A DNA stretch of 64,000 nucleotides from Mesocentrotus franciscanus (lineage: Eukaryota; Echinodermata; Echinoidea; Camarodonta; Strongylocentrotidae): positions 18,972,259 through 19,036,258 of the forward strand of contig CP137684.1 of NCBI GenBank assembly GCA_037976565.1, written 5' to 3'. This document shows positions 50,110 to 61,603 of the stretch, in pieces. Within the stretch, counting starts at the first letter, position 1, and each line of letters opens with the position of its first letter. Made by a program: the position numbers and the translations under genes. A model generated the notes under the pieces. That model worked only from the letters and a program-made list of their open reading frames with translations, was not told where the DNA came from and did no database searches.

Positions 50110-51610
50110 TAGCTCATTTTATGGTACCCATATTCCTTACAGACACCCGTAAGAATAGATATTCGATTTTTCAGATTCGGGTAGCGGGACCGCCAATTAC
50201 ATCGCTAAAATGTGATATTTATTTTAACTTAAGGATACATTTTTCTTTGCAAATGTGGTTCTCCATTGACTCTGGCATGCGCATGTTATTGTATGTGTGT
50301 GATATGTGATATGCTAGTATGCAATGTATTTTAAAGGGATTTTACCGTGAATCCAACGGACCGGCCGAAAACTACCTCCTTCACTCTAGATTCTATTAAA
50401 TTTCTATATCATATGGCAAGCGCACTCAACTTCATCAGAGTTAAACCATACCCCAATTTCATCATATGGGACAAGAGATATTTTACGACATAGGGGTCTA
50501 GTCTAACTTCTAATTCTATTCAATCTCGATGCGATTTAACGAACATAGATTTGCAAGCAAATACAATCATAACATCAAGCTGGGGTTCACTTGAAATAAC
50601 GAGTTGTCAAATGTTATATATTCTAATTAAATTAATCGATGCAACAAAAAGAAAAATACATAGACTTTTTCTAGGCCTACCTGATCAGACAAAGATTTTG
50701 TGGCACCGGAAACTGAAGTTGTCGATTTGTTTTTCCACGACTACGTTACCGCGTTACCGTACCGCCTAAGTGGACGAAATTTCAGTACATACACAATTCA
50801 CATTATACAATAACAGGGGAACCGTGGAGGTGGGAGGCTCATCATAACCAGATCCAGGGGAAAGGCGTATATACTAGTAGTGGACACATGCATGTCCCCC
50901 GGCCGCCCCCTCATTTTCTGTTTATCTTTCTTTTTTCTTTCTTTCATTTAGATCTACGTTCTTTTCTGTTTTTTTTTATGACATTCTTTTGTCGTAACAA
51001 TTTTATACTTGTGCTTCATGCATCCCCTTCCGGAGATTCCTGTTTCTACCATGGTGCTGTCCCCGAACATTATAATGAGGTATTTTTGTCATTAAAACAC
51101 GTAAGTGGTTAACACAAAATATCATGCCTTTCCATATATCATTAGCAGTTGGCCCCGGGAGTTTATTATTATCATTATTATTATTTATTTGACCAATTGG
51201 AAATCATACAATGAGCATATAACAATCAGATACATAGAAATTTCATAATACATGCAAAAAGTTTTAGGAAAATGGAGAAGAGGGAGAGAAGGATACAATC
51301 TGCTGGTCAGGGGTGACAAAAGCAATTGAAATTGCTATTACTCGAAAGCATGTACCCCCACAGGCTGCATCCTGGAAAATAAAGAGTAAGGAACATATTA
51401 ATAATTCACAGTTTGAGATAATAAACATATATCAGGATAAAATTATAATAATTTTAACAATTACCATTATATCCATCATTACTTTCATTACATTATTTTG
51501 TCATTACAATGGCTTTACATTCATCACATAAAACTAACAACTTTCAAATCAATAAAATGGTGCCCACATTAGAAACATTTGATTTGATCCGTCATTATCG
51601 GGAAGAAAAG
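50110..51610. other. Noncoding sequence, no feature supported
   Basis: No gene is recognised. There is a short TTATTATTATT tract near 51165-51190. Confidence 0.55.
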
Positions 51611-51615
51611 TTATG

Positions 51616-51809
51616 TACAGTCAAACCTGTCTATAGCGACCGCCCAAGGGAAACACAAAAAGTGGTCTTTGTAGACAGGTGGTCTTTGTAGACAGGTTCC
51701 TTTAGTACATGTTTCAATGAGAAACCATTTTCAAGGGAAACAAAAAATGTGGTCTTTGTAGACAGGTGGTCTTTGTAGACAGGTGGTCACTAAAGCAGGT
51801 TTGACTGTA
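51616..51809. mobile_element. MITE with TACAGTCAAACCTG ends
   Basis: The left end TACAGTCAAACCTG and the exact inverse CAGGTTTGACTGTA at the right bound 194 bp with internal repeats of GTGGTCTTTGTAGACAGGTG. This family type is widespread in invertebrates; TA-flanked ends suggest a Tc1/mariner-derived element. Confidence 0.85.
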
Positions 51810-52194
51810 GTAACATAAAATGCTTAACAATAATTTCTAACTTTCAAACTAAAATGAATAGAATTGTAATCTGAAACATCATATGCACGGAACAGAACGA
51901 AGAAATGAGCTTACATTAATAATTATTTTGTCTAAGTGACAAAATTATACATAAATTAGTCAGTTTTATGATCTAGGCCCGGTGAGATATATTATTATTA
52001 TTGGGGTTTCCATAAAGGCACAGGAAAATTACATATCAGTTGCCTTTAAGTGACAATCACATTTTGAGAATTCCGGCACTGCAAAAATTGAAAATTAAAA
52101 AGCTTTGTAAGGTCTTCTTGAGTGAGAAATGGACAGATTTTGAGATCAGACACGATCAGACACCAATGCCAGGAATGGTTGGAGGAACTAGTGG

Positions 52195-52245
52195 CATGAA
52201 CGCCCTTAAGTCGATCTTTAAGTCTTTGTGAAAGTGAAACACTCC
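52195..52245. mobile_element. Decayed end of the GTGTTTCAC MITE family
   Basis: TTAAGTCGATCTTTAAGTCT then TTGTGAAAGTGAAACACTCC resembles the right end of the element at 44533-44812. Confidence 0.55.
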
Positions 52246-52501
52246 ACAGGCCCTATATATTACAACCGGGAAAGTATCCGTGATTACATAACACCCTCCA
52301 TTATCATAAACATGCCAAAATATCTGCTCTGTGATAAAATAGCACAGAATGCCGAATGGTTTCTACCCCATGATGTGTGTGCTTTGCTATTTCTTTCCTG
52401 GCATTATTTTATCGGCAACTGTACACTCGGCGGTGATGAAAAAGTGAGGAAATCGTCTTTCTCAACATAAGGCCCCAAAATGAGGAGATCATCTCGGAGT
52501 C

Positions 52502-52760
52502 GGGCTAACTCGGACCACGGGACAACTCGGCCCAGCTGCAAAAATAGTCAGTTTGTGCAGGTTTACGGTTAGGTTTAGGATTAGGGTTAGGTTTAGGTTT
52601 AGGGTTAGGGTTAGGGTTAGGGTTAGGGTTAGGGTTAGAGTTAGGGTCAAATGACAAAAAATGACCGTTTTTGCAGCTGGGCCAAGTTGTCCCCTGGTCC
52701 GAGTTAGCCAGGATTTAGCAGCTGGGGCGAGTTGTCCTCTGGTACGAGTTAGCCCGGATC
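52502..52760. repeat. Inverted repeat enclosing a TTAGGG array
   Basis: The left arm GGGCTAACTCGGACCACGGG (52502-52550) pairs with 52661-52708 (TGGTCCGAGTTAGCC). A third, partial copy follows at 52718-52758. The loop holds the telomere-type array at 52563-52648. Confidence 0.9.
52563..52648. repeat. Interstitial telomere-type (TTAGGG)n
   Basis: About 85 bp of TTAGGG and TTTAGG variants, with seven perfect consecutive units at the centre. Confidence 0.96.
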
Positions 52761-53269
52761 CATTATCTCGAGCACAAAATAGTGAGTCTACTAACCATTG
52801 TTGACAACGCACAGACACAAGTCACATCGTTTTATCTGTCTAAACCTGCTTCACTTTTGTGAAAATATTATGATTTTTAATTATCTGATTTTTTTTTTTT
52901 TTTTTAATATATTGTTTGCAATTAACTGATCCAGAATGTACAATTTTCTTTACAACATAAGTGTCTTATCATGAAATGTATTATACATTTTCTTAAATAC
53001 GTATACATTGAGGTTTATAAAAGACACTGTAAATCATAAAAGCAGAGGTAAAATAAAAAATTTGTTTCTGAAATTGGAAGAAACAATGAGTGGATCAAAG
53101 AGGGTATACCGTAACAACAGAATATAATGATGCATGCTTAAAAAATCAATTCTCTGAAAAGGCACAGACATAATTATCTCGCACTATGAATGAGAGTAAA
53201 AAAAGTTATAACCTTTACAAGAGTGAATGGCCATTACATCTTATCGTATTCTGTGTACATCCATGTATA

Positions 53270-53343
53270 AGTATAATTTCAGATGAGTTTTAGATCATTA
53301 TACTGTCTATGATAATGGTCTAAAACTCATCTGAAATTATACT
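53270..53343. repeat. Near-perfect 74-nt hairpin
   Basis: AGTATAATTTCAGATGAGTT pairs exactly with AACTCATCTGAAATTATACT. The stem continues with one mismatch through TTAGA(T/C)CATTAT to a loop of about 6 nt. It could be a tiny MITE or a microRNA-like hairpin. Confidence 0.85.
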
Positions 53344-53939
53344 TTGTTCACTTTTCAGCTTGTATCGTACTATTTGACTTTTTTAAAATAGATATTTGAT
53401 CTGAAAAAAAAGTTGTGACAATTACGCTATAGTAAGCCTAATAGACCAAATTCTACCTCAAAACAATAATTCCAGTTTATAAATCGATTAAACTAACGGA
53501 TACCCCCGATCCTGGCAACATCATTTTAGACCAGATTAAATTATACAAATATTATTATAAAGAGGGGACATTATACCTTTATTAAACCCGGACAGAGCAG
53601 CGGCATACGAAGCAACTTGAAATCGTAACTCTGTACTAGCTTCCAGGCGATGGCTACAAAATAATACAAGATTATACTACAATACCTGGAGAATAATACT
53701 ATCTGCCCATAATATTTATTATATGTAAATTATACCGAACAAAATTAGTCTCATGCACATCGTTTATTAGTGTCACAGATGGGTCGTTACTGTTACACTA
53801 TATGGACAGATTGGATAGATGTGTAAATCATTAAAATTATAATCAGTATACGATGCAAAAAGGATTCTTCTCCAGCTTCCGGAAACCAACCTGGGATTTG
53901 TGTTGTGTCCTGCAGGACGTAATTACTCACCTCTTTGGC

Positions 53940-54960
53940 ATAATTTGTGCGTGAGATTTGGTTTTTTTTCTTATACGCACGGTTTGTTTGTTTGTTTTAT
54001 TTATTTAACCACGGTTAAGACACCTGCTATCAGCCACAAGGCTGTTTTTTAGCAAGTCCGTCCCTGTTCATCTCCAATGAGTGTATGCCCTTTATTATAT
54101 TCAAATTTGAGAGGTGCCCACTTTAACTCTGTAATAAGTGCCCCTTTTCCTCTCTGATTAGTGCCATTTTCCTTCTGATAACTGCACTTCTTCCGTTGTC
54201 ATAAGTGCCTATTTTCACCTCTGGTGAGTGCCCCTTATTTAGTGCGAGGAGTGCCCCATTTTCACCTCTGGTAATTACCCTTTTTACTTTGACATGTGCT
54301 CTTTTTCTTTTCAAATAAGTGTCCTATTCCCCTTTGGTTATGTGCCCCCTTTTCCTTTCCCCATAAAAAGTGCTCCTAATTTAAAGGGATTAAGAGGAAC
54401 TTTTTCTTTAATTTCACCCAAATCTGGCTCGCTACGCTCGCTCGTATTTAAAGTTGATATAATTATGGTTCTTGTTAAAGATCTTTTCAGTCTTTCATGA
54501 TTAGATTGTGCTTAAAACCCCATCTGGATTGTCTTTATAAGATGTAATTTTTTGCACTGCGACCTCACAAATCTCAAATTTTTTGCTCGCTCGCTTCGCT
54601 CGCTCTCAAACAATTATTTTAACTATCACAAACCAACTACAAAGGTACAAGTGTGATGCTTGAACAGTATGGGCATGTGAAGAGAGAAAACAAACATTGA
54701 AATCATCCCTGTACTTACAATGTAGGGATATATACCAATGTCTAAAAAAAACTGTATATTTTCGCTTTGAGGTTTCCCTTAGGAGGTGCCCCTTTTTCCC
54801 GCAAAGTGCCCTTTATTGTTATTGCCCCCACACCCTTTGAATGACCTCCTTCGCCCCTGGCCTGCTCAAACCCCCGAGCTGCCGGGGCGCCGCCCCCTGG
54901 ACCCCACACCAATTTACGCTCCGCTCGCTTCGCTCACTACGCTCTACCTGTTCATAAATA
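53940..54960. repeat. Interspersed-repeat region with AGTGCCCC and CGCTCGCTCG words
   Basis: The first part repeats words like AAGTGCCCCTTTTCC and GTGCCCTTTAT. Later CGCTACGCTCGCTCG (54430), CTCGCTCGCTTCGCTCGCTC (54584) and TCGCTTCGCTCACTACGCTC (54922) recur. There is no protein; probably one composite transposon-derived repeat. Confidence 0.55.
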
Positions 54961-55509
54961 CTTTAGTCCCCCTACTTTGAAAAAACGTTCCCCGGGGCCT
55001 GATGTAAGGTGTTTAAAGCTGAAGCCCGAATCGAGTGATTGCTGTCTGCCCATCACAACTGCTGTACTATAGTCTTGTACTGACTGATTTTGACAATCAA
55101 GTGATACCTGAGGTATTAGGAATCTGTACCGTGTCAATTGTGGTTGTCAACATTGTTGCAATTGAAGATCTTGTTCAGAAATGAAAAAAAGGATAAAAGA
55201 TATACTTTATGGATTCTTGATCTTGTTGAGGGAATCATTACTGTGTTTAGTTATACATATATCAATATTAAACACTTACACCTAGAGGTACCGGTGCCAT
55301 GAATACCAGTGTCCTAAAGACTTTTTGTTACACTGGCGTACTATATCAATGCGGACTGCACACATAGTCCCGCTTCTTGTGTTTACAGTCTTTTACTCCT
55401 ATCATAAATTTATGCTGGAAAAAGTCACAGATTTTAAATGATATCCTGGCAAAAAGTATACACCAAATCGCACGAATTGAGTTTACAAATTCGATTTTTC
55501 TTCAGCTTC

Positions 55510-55640
55510 TCAGGGGGGCACATCCCCCTCAGACTCCTGTCCGCGCAAGCGCGGAACGCGGCGCTGACGCGCCGCTAAATATTTTCTCACAAATGGCCCC
55601 CCTCGCCGCCGGCTGGATCCGCCCCTGGATCATTTTACAG
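55510..55640 (+). repeat. Dispersed-repeat fragment, CpG-rich
   Basis: GGGGGGCACATCCCCCTCAG, a GCGC-rich hairpin (CCGCGCAAGCGCGG) and CTGGATCCGCCCCTGG match the style of the fragments near 11480 and 58140. Confidence 0.5.
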
Positions 55641-55644
55641 TTTA

Positions 55645-55769
55645 CAGCAGGGAAACGTACGTACGCCATACCGGTCGAATCCATGCGATACGTCACAGAA
55701 CGGGCCGTGCGCAAACACAATGGCGACGTACTGAAAATTATCCGAGCCGCGAACGACGAAGGATTCTGA
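55645..55769 (+). CDS. Possible 3'-terminal exon, unrecognised
   Basis: After TTTACAG the frame AGKRTYAIPVESMRYVTERA VRKHNGDVLKIIRAANDEGF ends at TGA 55767-55769. Its GC3-rich codon use is unlike the flanking AT-rich DNA. There is no partner exon in the window, the minus strand is open here too, and the sequence adjoins a CpG-rich repeat. It may therefore be repeat-derived or a chance frame. Confidence 0.2.
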
Positions 55770-56399
55770 AGAAGAGCTACGTGACGTCCTCCTTTTCATC
55801 ATATGTATGATGTTTATATTTTTCAGATAATATTTTTAATGGCCTACGAACTGAAATTAACATGTAGTTGGAGGTTGTAAAAGTGAAAGGGAAAATATTC
55901 CTTATTCCTTTATACATGTATTTGTATTCTACCTTCATCCAGGTTTCCATTGGTATAAACTTATATTTTCATCGGATACGGTCCTCGATAGAAAACTACT
56001 CTAAAAGAAAACGAGAAAACTCAGATATAAGCAGACTGGTTACATTTAAACGAAATCGGATTAAAATTAGAAAGTAGAACAGTTGAAAGTGTTCATTACT
56101 ATAGGCTGAATCGGTTATGTAACCGTCACGTAGTGCCGGACAACTTTCCAATTATTTTGTCATAACACATAAAATGATTAAAGTGTCATTTTTTCAAAGC
56201 ATAAGACTCAGGAGGGTCTTTTCCTTTTAGAGAACCTATAAGCACGATCAGAATTTGTTATTCTTAATGCACTGTTAGAAGGGCCCCAAGGGTGAAGGCA
56301 CCATGAAGAAAAACAGAAACAAATTATTTTGCACACGACAAACGGGACAGTTGTCCATGACTACGTTACAATCTAATGACCAAATTGCGAAATTGAGAT

Positions 56400-57120
56400 T
56401 CGCGCAGATTTAGTAATTTTAAATTTCGTAAAGTCAAAACTCTCTCTTATTGGTCCGATTTATTTCATACTTTGTCCTTTCTGTTCCTCTTATATTGTTT
56501 TGCTTCCATACGAATAAACTTATTAGTATCAAGGTTGGATTATTCTTGAATATGATCACCCGACATTTGCTCTAGCAAAAATTGTTCCGAGCCATATTTC
56601 GTGAAAGGGGAAGTAGGGTTATGGTTACACTCGGGTTTTAGGTTAAATTAGGTTAAATCGTAAGCTAGTAACTAACTGGGCTGCGACAGCTCGAGAGTAA
56701 TTGGAGACACAAAATCGCAAAAAGATATACGCAAATAAGTGACACTTTTGCGTATGTCTTTCGAACTCCCGGACAAATTTGGGCAAAGATTTTCCTGAAT
56801 TTCACATACCTGTCGTTACTGTTGCACGACATTCACGCGACAATATATTTTCAATTAATTCGCAATTTTGTCGCGCTCCCATGCAGGCGTCCCAGGGCAG
56901 CTCGGGTATGTCACGCCCCAGAAATGTCAGATTCTTATTTTTGTCTCCAATCAGTCACAATGACTATGTAGTTTCATAAGTCGCCGACCCCTCGCAAAGT
57001 TGTCTGACATTGCTCGCACTTTCTGACTCTCGGGAACGTAATTAAGAAGGGTTCAAGACGGGTTCGAAACCCCCGCGACGACTCTGTGACTATTTTGAGA
57101 GAAATTTGTCGCACGAATTT
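56400..57120. other. Noncoding, probably interspersed-repeat derived
   Basis: Part (56410-56545) resembles, in inverse, the GGGGAAGTCCACCCT family interior. 56760-57120 has balanced composition with words such as GGGTTCGAAACCCCCGCGAC that look repeat-like. No gene. Confidence 0.4.
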
Positions 57121-57202
57121 CTTTAAACAAAGGAGAAAATGGTATTTCCTCTAAGGCAAGCATACAGACTCTATCTCCCTTCTTTTAAAAGGCTTTTTCA
57201 AA

Positions 57203-57412
57203 GAGGGATAATAATAATGATGATGATCATGATAATAGTAATAGTAATAATGATAGTAATAATAAAAGTTAAAATAATGATAACATTAATAGTGGCTTCT
57301 TGTATAGCGCTTATGTGTATCCAACTTTACACTCCTGGCGCTGCACAATTATTACTTCGCCTTTAGCATGATTGCCATTCAGAATTTCAAGGAAATAATT
57401 ACTGCCTGTTAA
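57203..57412 (-). mobile_element. Truncated tRNA-derived SINE
   Basis: The degenerate ATT-type tail is followed by GTATAGCGCTTATG and GCGCTGCACAATTATTAC, the inverse of the SINE 3' body. The head is missing. Confidence 0.7.
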
Positions 57413-58106
57413 TGTTATTCAGTTGATTTTTTTTTTTAGTTATCATTATAAATTCCAAATCTGATAAGAGACCGAAATCCAATCAGTACTAGCTAATGAT
57501 AGGGGGTCGCGTCTCCGGACACATAACAAATAAAATAAAAAGCCTTCTCTTTTGCCTTCAGATTTAATATATAATATTCATGAAAAAGTAATAACCATCA
57601 TAAATATTTGTCCCGTATAATATTGTCGAACATAGGTCTTTAAAAAGTTATGAAACATTGCTTGTAAAATTCTTCAAATTGCAATTTTAAATCAGCCGTC
57701 TATATACACAAACTGTCCGGGCACACAACGTATGGGTATTATACTCTATTTCGATTGTCTATTGTTTCTGGTAATCGATTGTCTATTGTTTCTGGTAATC
57801 TCTGTGATTACACTTGATTATTTTTATCATTACTATTTGTATCATTACTATTATTAGTAGTAGTGTTATCATCGTCATCATCATGTTTCGCCAATACAGG
57901 GAAAGCATAGAAGAGAAGAAAGTGGATGTATTATGTAACATCGAAGGTGATGTCTCTTCAAATCAACTGTTCCGAGGAGGAAAAAGGAATTGCAGTTTAA
58001 ATTTACCAAGATGCAAGTTTCAAGAATTTGTAAGATGTTTGGGGCTAGTTCATTATATTTTTAGTTCCCTTTTCCCTGTAGTTTCTCTCAGCCCCAAACC
58101 CTCCCC
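57413..58106. other. Noncoding sequence, no feature supported
   Basis: AT-rich with a short local duplication (GATTGTCTATTGTTTCTGGT, twice at about 57754-57799) and a TAGTAG tract. No gene. Confidence 0.55.
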
Positions 58107-58180
58107 ATCTCTCTCTCTCTCTCTCTCTCTCTCTTTTCTGGCGGGGCCAAGGCACGCTCGGCTCCCCTGGATCCGCGCCT
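58107..58180 (+). repeat. (TC)n tract plus dispersed-repeat end
   Basis: A CT run leads into GGCGGGGCCAAGGCACGCTC and CTGGATCCGCGCCTG, the same terminal word as at 55612. Confidence 0.7.
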
Positions 58181-58409
58181 GTATTTCAGGCATTTCTTGA
58201 ACGTTTTAAAATAAATCACGTCCGCCTTTTAATGTCAGCTAGTGCTTTGAATCATATCTTATACATATTAGAACTTTAATGGTGAAAATTAATATTTGTT
58301 TATATTTCTCTTTATGTGTAGCCTGATTACCCAGGGAATACCTACTTTGCATTCATGCATTAGAAAGAGAAGACGATAGAAGTAAAGCAACATAACATAT
58401 TTAAAGATA

Positions 58410-59000
58410 GAATTATCTGGCGGTCGCCAAATAATCTAGCTATCTTTCCTTATGTTATGCTGTAGATAGAAAGAGGAAATGTTAGAAAAATGAAAACAAA
58501 GAATAACATAATGAGAGATAGAAAGAAGAGATAGAAGAATAAAACAAAGAATAATCAAAGGAAAGATAGAAAAAACAGATGAAAGAAGTGAAAACAAAGA
58601 GTTAGAAAGAGGAAATGATAGAAAGATAAAAGCAAAGAGTAACATACGGAAAATAGAAAGAGAAGAAGATGGAAGGATAAAAACAAAGAATAACATAAGG
58701 AAAGATAGAAAGTGAAGAAGATAGAACTAAAATAACATAATCATGATAAGGAAAGATAGAATTATCTGGCGACCGCCAGATAATTCTTTCATTCCTGATG
58801 TTATGTTGTAGATAGAAAGAGGAAATAAAAGAAGAATAAAAACAAAGAATAGCTTAACATAAGAAAAGATAGAAGGAGAAGAAGATAGAAGGAAAAACAA
58901 AGAATGAGGAAATGAAGATTGAAAGAAGAAATGATAGATGAATAAAAAAAAAATAATAATAACATAAGGAAAGATAGAAACACCCGGCGGCCACATAATT
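58410..59000. repeat. Purine-rich degenerate array punctuated by palindromes
   Basis: AGAAAGAGGAAATGATAGA- and ACAAAGAATAACATAAGGAAAG-type units repeat. Palindromes GAATTATCTGGCG...CGCCAGATAATTC occur at about 58410-58438 and 58750-58778, with a partial one at 58983-59000. Confidence 0.85.
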
Positions 59001-59109
59001 CACTGGTTTTTATTCAGTAATAGTTTTCTTTTCCCTTTTATCTCTCTCCCTTTTTTAAAAAACCTTGATATGTAGAGGAGGGAGCTGCTCAGTCGTTTCG
59101 GTCCTCCCC

Positions 59110-59740
59110 TCTCTCCTTTTTAGGTACCTTATTTTATTTTCGGTATTTTGAACCCTATTTAATTTTCGGAATTATGAACCCTATTTCATTTTCGGAATTA
59201 TGAACCCTATTTCATTTTCGGAAATTTGAACCATCGGAGTTTTGAACCCTTTTTCATTTTCGGAATTAGGAACACTTTTTCATTTTCGGAATCATAAACC
59301 CTTTTTCATTTTCAGAAATATGAACCCTATTTCATTTTCGGAATTATGAACCCTATTTCATTTTCGAAATTATGAACCCTTTTTCATTTTCGGAATTATG
59401 AACCCTTTTTCATTTTTGGAATTATGATCCCTATTTCATTTTCGGAAATACGAACCTTCGGAGTTATGAACCCTTTTTCATTTTCGGAATTAGGAACCCT
59501 TTTTCATTTTCGGAATCATGAACCCTTTTTCATTTTTGGAATTATGATCCCTATTTCATTTTCGGAAATACGAACCTTCGGAATTATGAACCCTATTTCA
59601 TTTTCGAAATTACGAACCCTATTTCGTTTTCGGAATTACGGACCCTATTTCATTTTCGGAAATACGAACCCTCGGAATAACGGACCTTCGGAGTAACGAG
59701 CCTTCGGAGTGACGGACCTTCGGAATTATGAACCTTCGGA
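59110..59740. repeat. TTCGGAATTATGAACC minisatellite, unit about 28-30 bp
   Basis: About 20 variants of CATTTTCGGAATTATGAACC plus CTATTT. The last 100 bp shift to shorter CCTTCGGAGTAACGAG-type units. Confidence 0.95.
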
Positions 59741-60272
59741 AAAACGACATGTAACCGACACCTCTACGTTATGGTAATTATGCTGGTTAACTTCCCACGA
59801 ATATTTTTTTTATCAAATCTTATTCAAGGATTACATTTTTACAATTCTTATTCATCAATTTTCCATAACCATCATTGAAATCTACTCAAAATACTTTTTT
59901 GAATCATATTTAAAGTTGATATATTAGAAAGGATAAATTTAAGTATCAGAATGTATACACAGTGGATAAGATATTAAAAATATTGTTCACAAGAATTTAA
60001 ATGATTCCAATTTCCAATTACGTTTAACGCTGAAATTATCTTATTCCGGTATTGAATTTTAAGCGAATACATTACCCGCGATAATATTCATGAAAATATA
60101 ATCAAGTCTGGATTATTATTGAAAATGAAGAAACAAAACAAAAATTATAAACAATATAAGTATACCTTTCGTATTGTATTCCCGTGGCTCAAATATGACA
60201 TTTTCTATTTTGTTGTATTCGTTCTGTCGTCCCATGCTGCCCACCACCCCCTCCCCACATACATACACATCC

Positions 60273-60286
60273 TTCTCTCTCTCTCC

Positions 60287-60322
<36 letters not shown>
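60273..60322. repeat. (TC)n(AC)n compound microsatellite
   Basis: A CT run passing into a CA run; the same compound form occurs at 17824-17869. Confidence 0.97.
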
Positions 60323-60429
60323 AGTAGTAGTTATGACAGTGAGTATGGGGACGGCCATAGGTTTTGTACACAAACATTTTCGTACTTATACTATTTCTAA
60401 ATGACTCGTGTACATTAACTTTGACATAG

Positions 60430-60890
60430 TCTATTTTTGACAAAAAACGGACTTATAACACGCGTGTCTATGGGGTTTTGACTTTTTGAATTTAGATAGG
60501 GATTTGTCATTTTGACTTGTAAATTTTTTCGAAAGTGACTTATAACACGGTTGTCTATGGGGTTTTGACTTTTTGAATTTAGATAGGGATTTTTCATTTT
60601 GGACTTGTAAATATTTTCGATAAAACCTGAATTATAATACATGTGTCTATGGGATTTTGACTTTTTTAATTTTACATAGAGATTTTTCATTATGTTATAG
60701 ACTTGTAATTTTTTTGAGAAAATAGTGAGTTATAACACGCGTATCTATGGGATTTTGACTTTATGAATTTTACTCGTGTGTTTTTATGGGAAGTTTTGAC
60801 GTTTTGGATATTGGATAGGTATTTTCTTGTAGGACTTGTAACAAGTGTGTCTATGGAATTTTGACTCTTTGACTTTCTATACTTTGTGTT
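60430..60890. repeat. Degenerate tandem array, unit about 92-99 bp
   Basis: Units contain GTCTATGGGGTTTTGACTTT and TAGGGATTTTTCATTTTG, repeating near 60437, 60536, 60628 and 60727 with decreasing similarity. A related unit reappears at about 61185-61290. Confidence 0.85.
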
Positions 60891-61184
60891 TGACTTTCTG
60901 AGGAATGTTTACAACGCCGTTGTAGGTTGGACCAATATCTATTGTTCGTTTGTATTTAACCATACTACGAACCTCGCATAGCAACGCACGTAACCGTATT
61001 GTTAAAGGGTAGGCCTATTGATTTGTGTATAGGTCTATAGTGTCTTTTGTATTTGAATCACCTCTTTTCAGCAATAGAACCGTTGTTTCTTATTGATCGT
61101 GCATTGACTTTATGACCCTCTCACAAGACTTTCGACAACTGAAGTTTGTTTTACTCCGACCCGTTCATATCGGCGAGTTCTTTG
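60889..61184. repeat. Long direct repeat, copy 1
   Basis: About 296 bp running from TACTTTGTGTTTGACTTTCT to GGCGAGTTCTTTG. It is highly similar to 61604-61883 apart from a divergent middle, an offset of about 715 bp. Confidence 0.88.
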
Positions 61185-61377
61185 GTGACTTTGTGAATTT
61201 TACATAGAGATTTTTCATTATCCTCTGGACTGTTAATTTTTTCGAGGAAAAAGTGAGTTAATAAAGGTGTGTCTGTAAGTTACTTTTGACTCACACGTCA
61301 ACAAATCAGAATTTTATCCTTTATTTTGTATGTGTATTCAACTCCTCTTTCCATACTTGCATCATAAAGACTCCTTA

Positions 61378-61600
61378 TCACACTTTCATACTTTCACCAA
61401 TAAGACTCATTATCATACTTACACCATTTCGACTCTCTGACTCTGTGACTTCAATTTCATACATTTCACCATTAAGACTCATTATCATACTTACACCATT
61501 TCGACTCTCTGACTCTGTGACTTCAATTTCATACATTTCACCATTAAGACTCATTATCATACTTTCACCATTTCGACTCTGTGACTCTATGACTTTCTTT
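61378..61600. repeat. 72-bp tandem repeat, about 2.5-3 copies
   Basis: GACTCTCTGACTCTGTGACT starts at 61431 and again at 61503. The unit is 72 bp (a multiple of three), which leaves frames open on both strands; I do not call a protein here. Confidence 0.9.
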
Positions 61601-61603
61601 CTT

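Noticed and set aside
52563..52648. Chromosome end
   Set aside because: The TTAGGG run is only about 85 bp and unique sequence continues on both sides.
59424..59696. Frame with repeated FSEIRTFG-type peptide
   Set aside because: It is the translation of the TTCGGAATTATGAACC minisatellite and is not conserved in frame.
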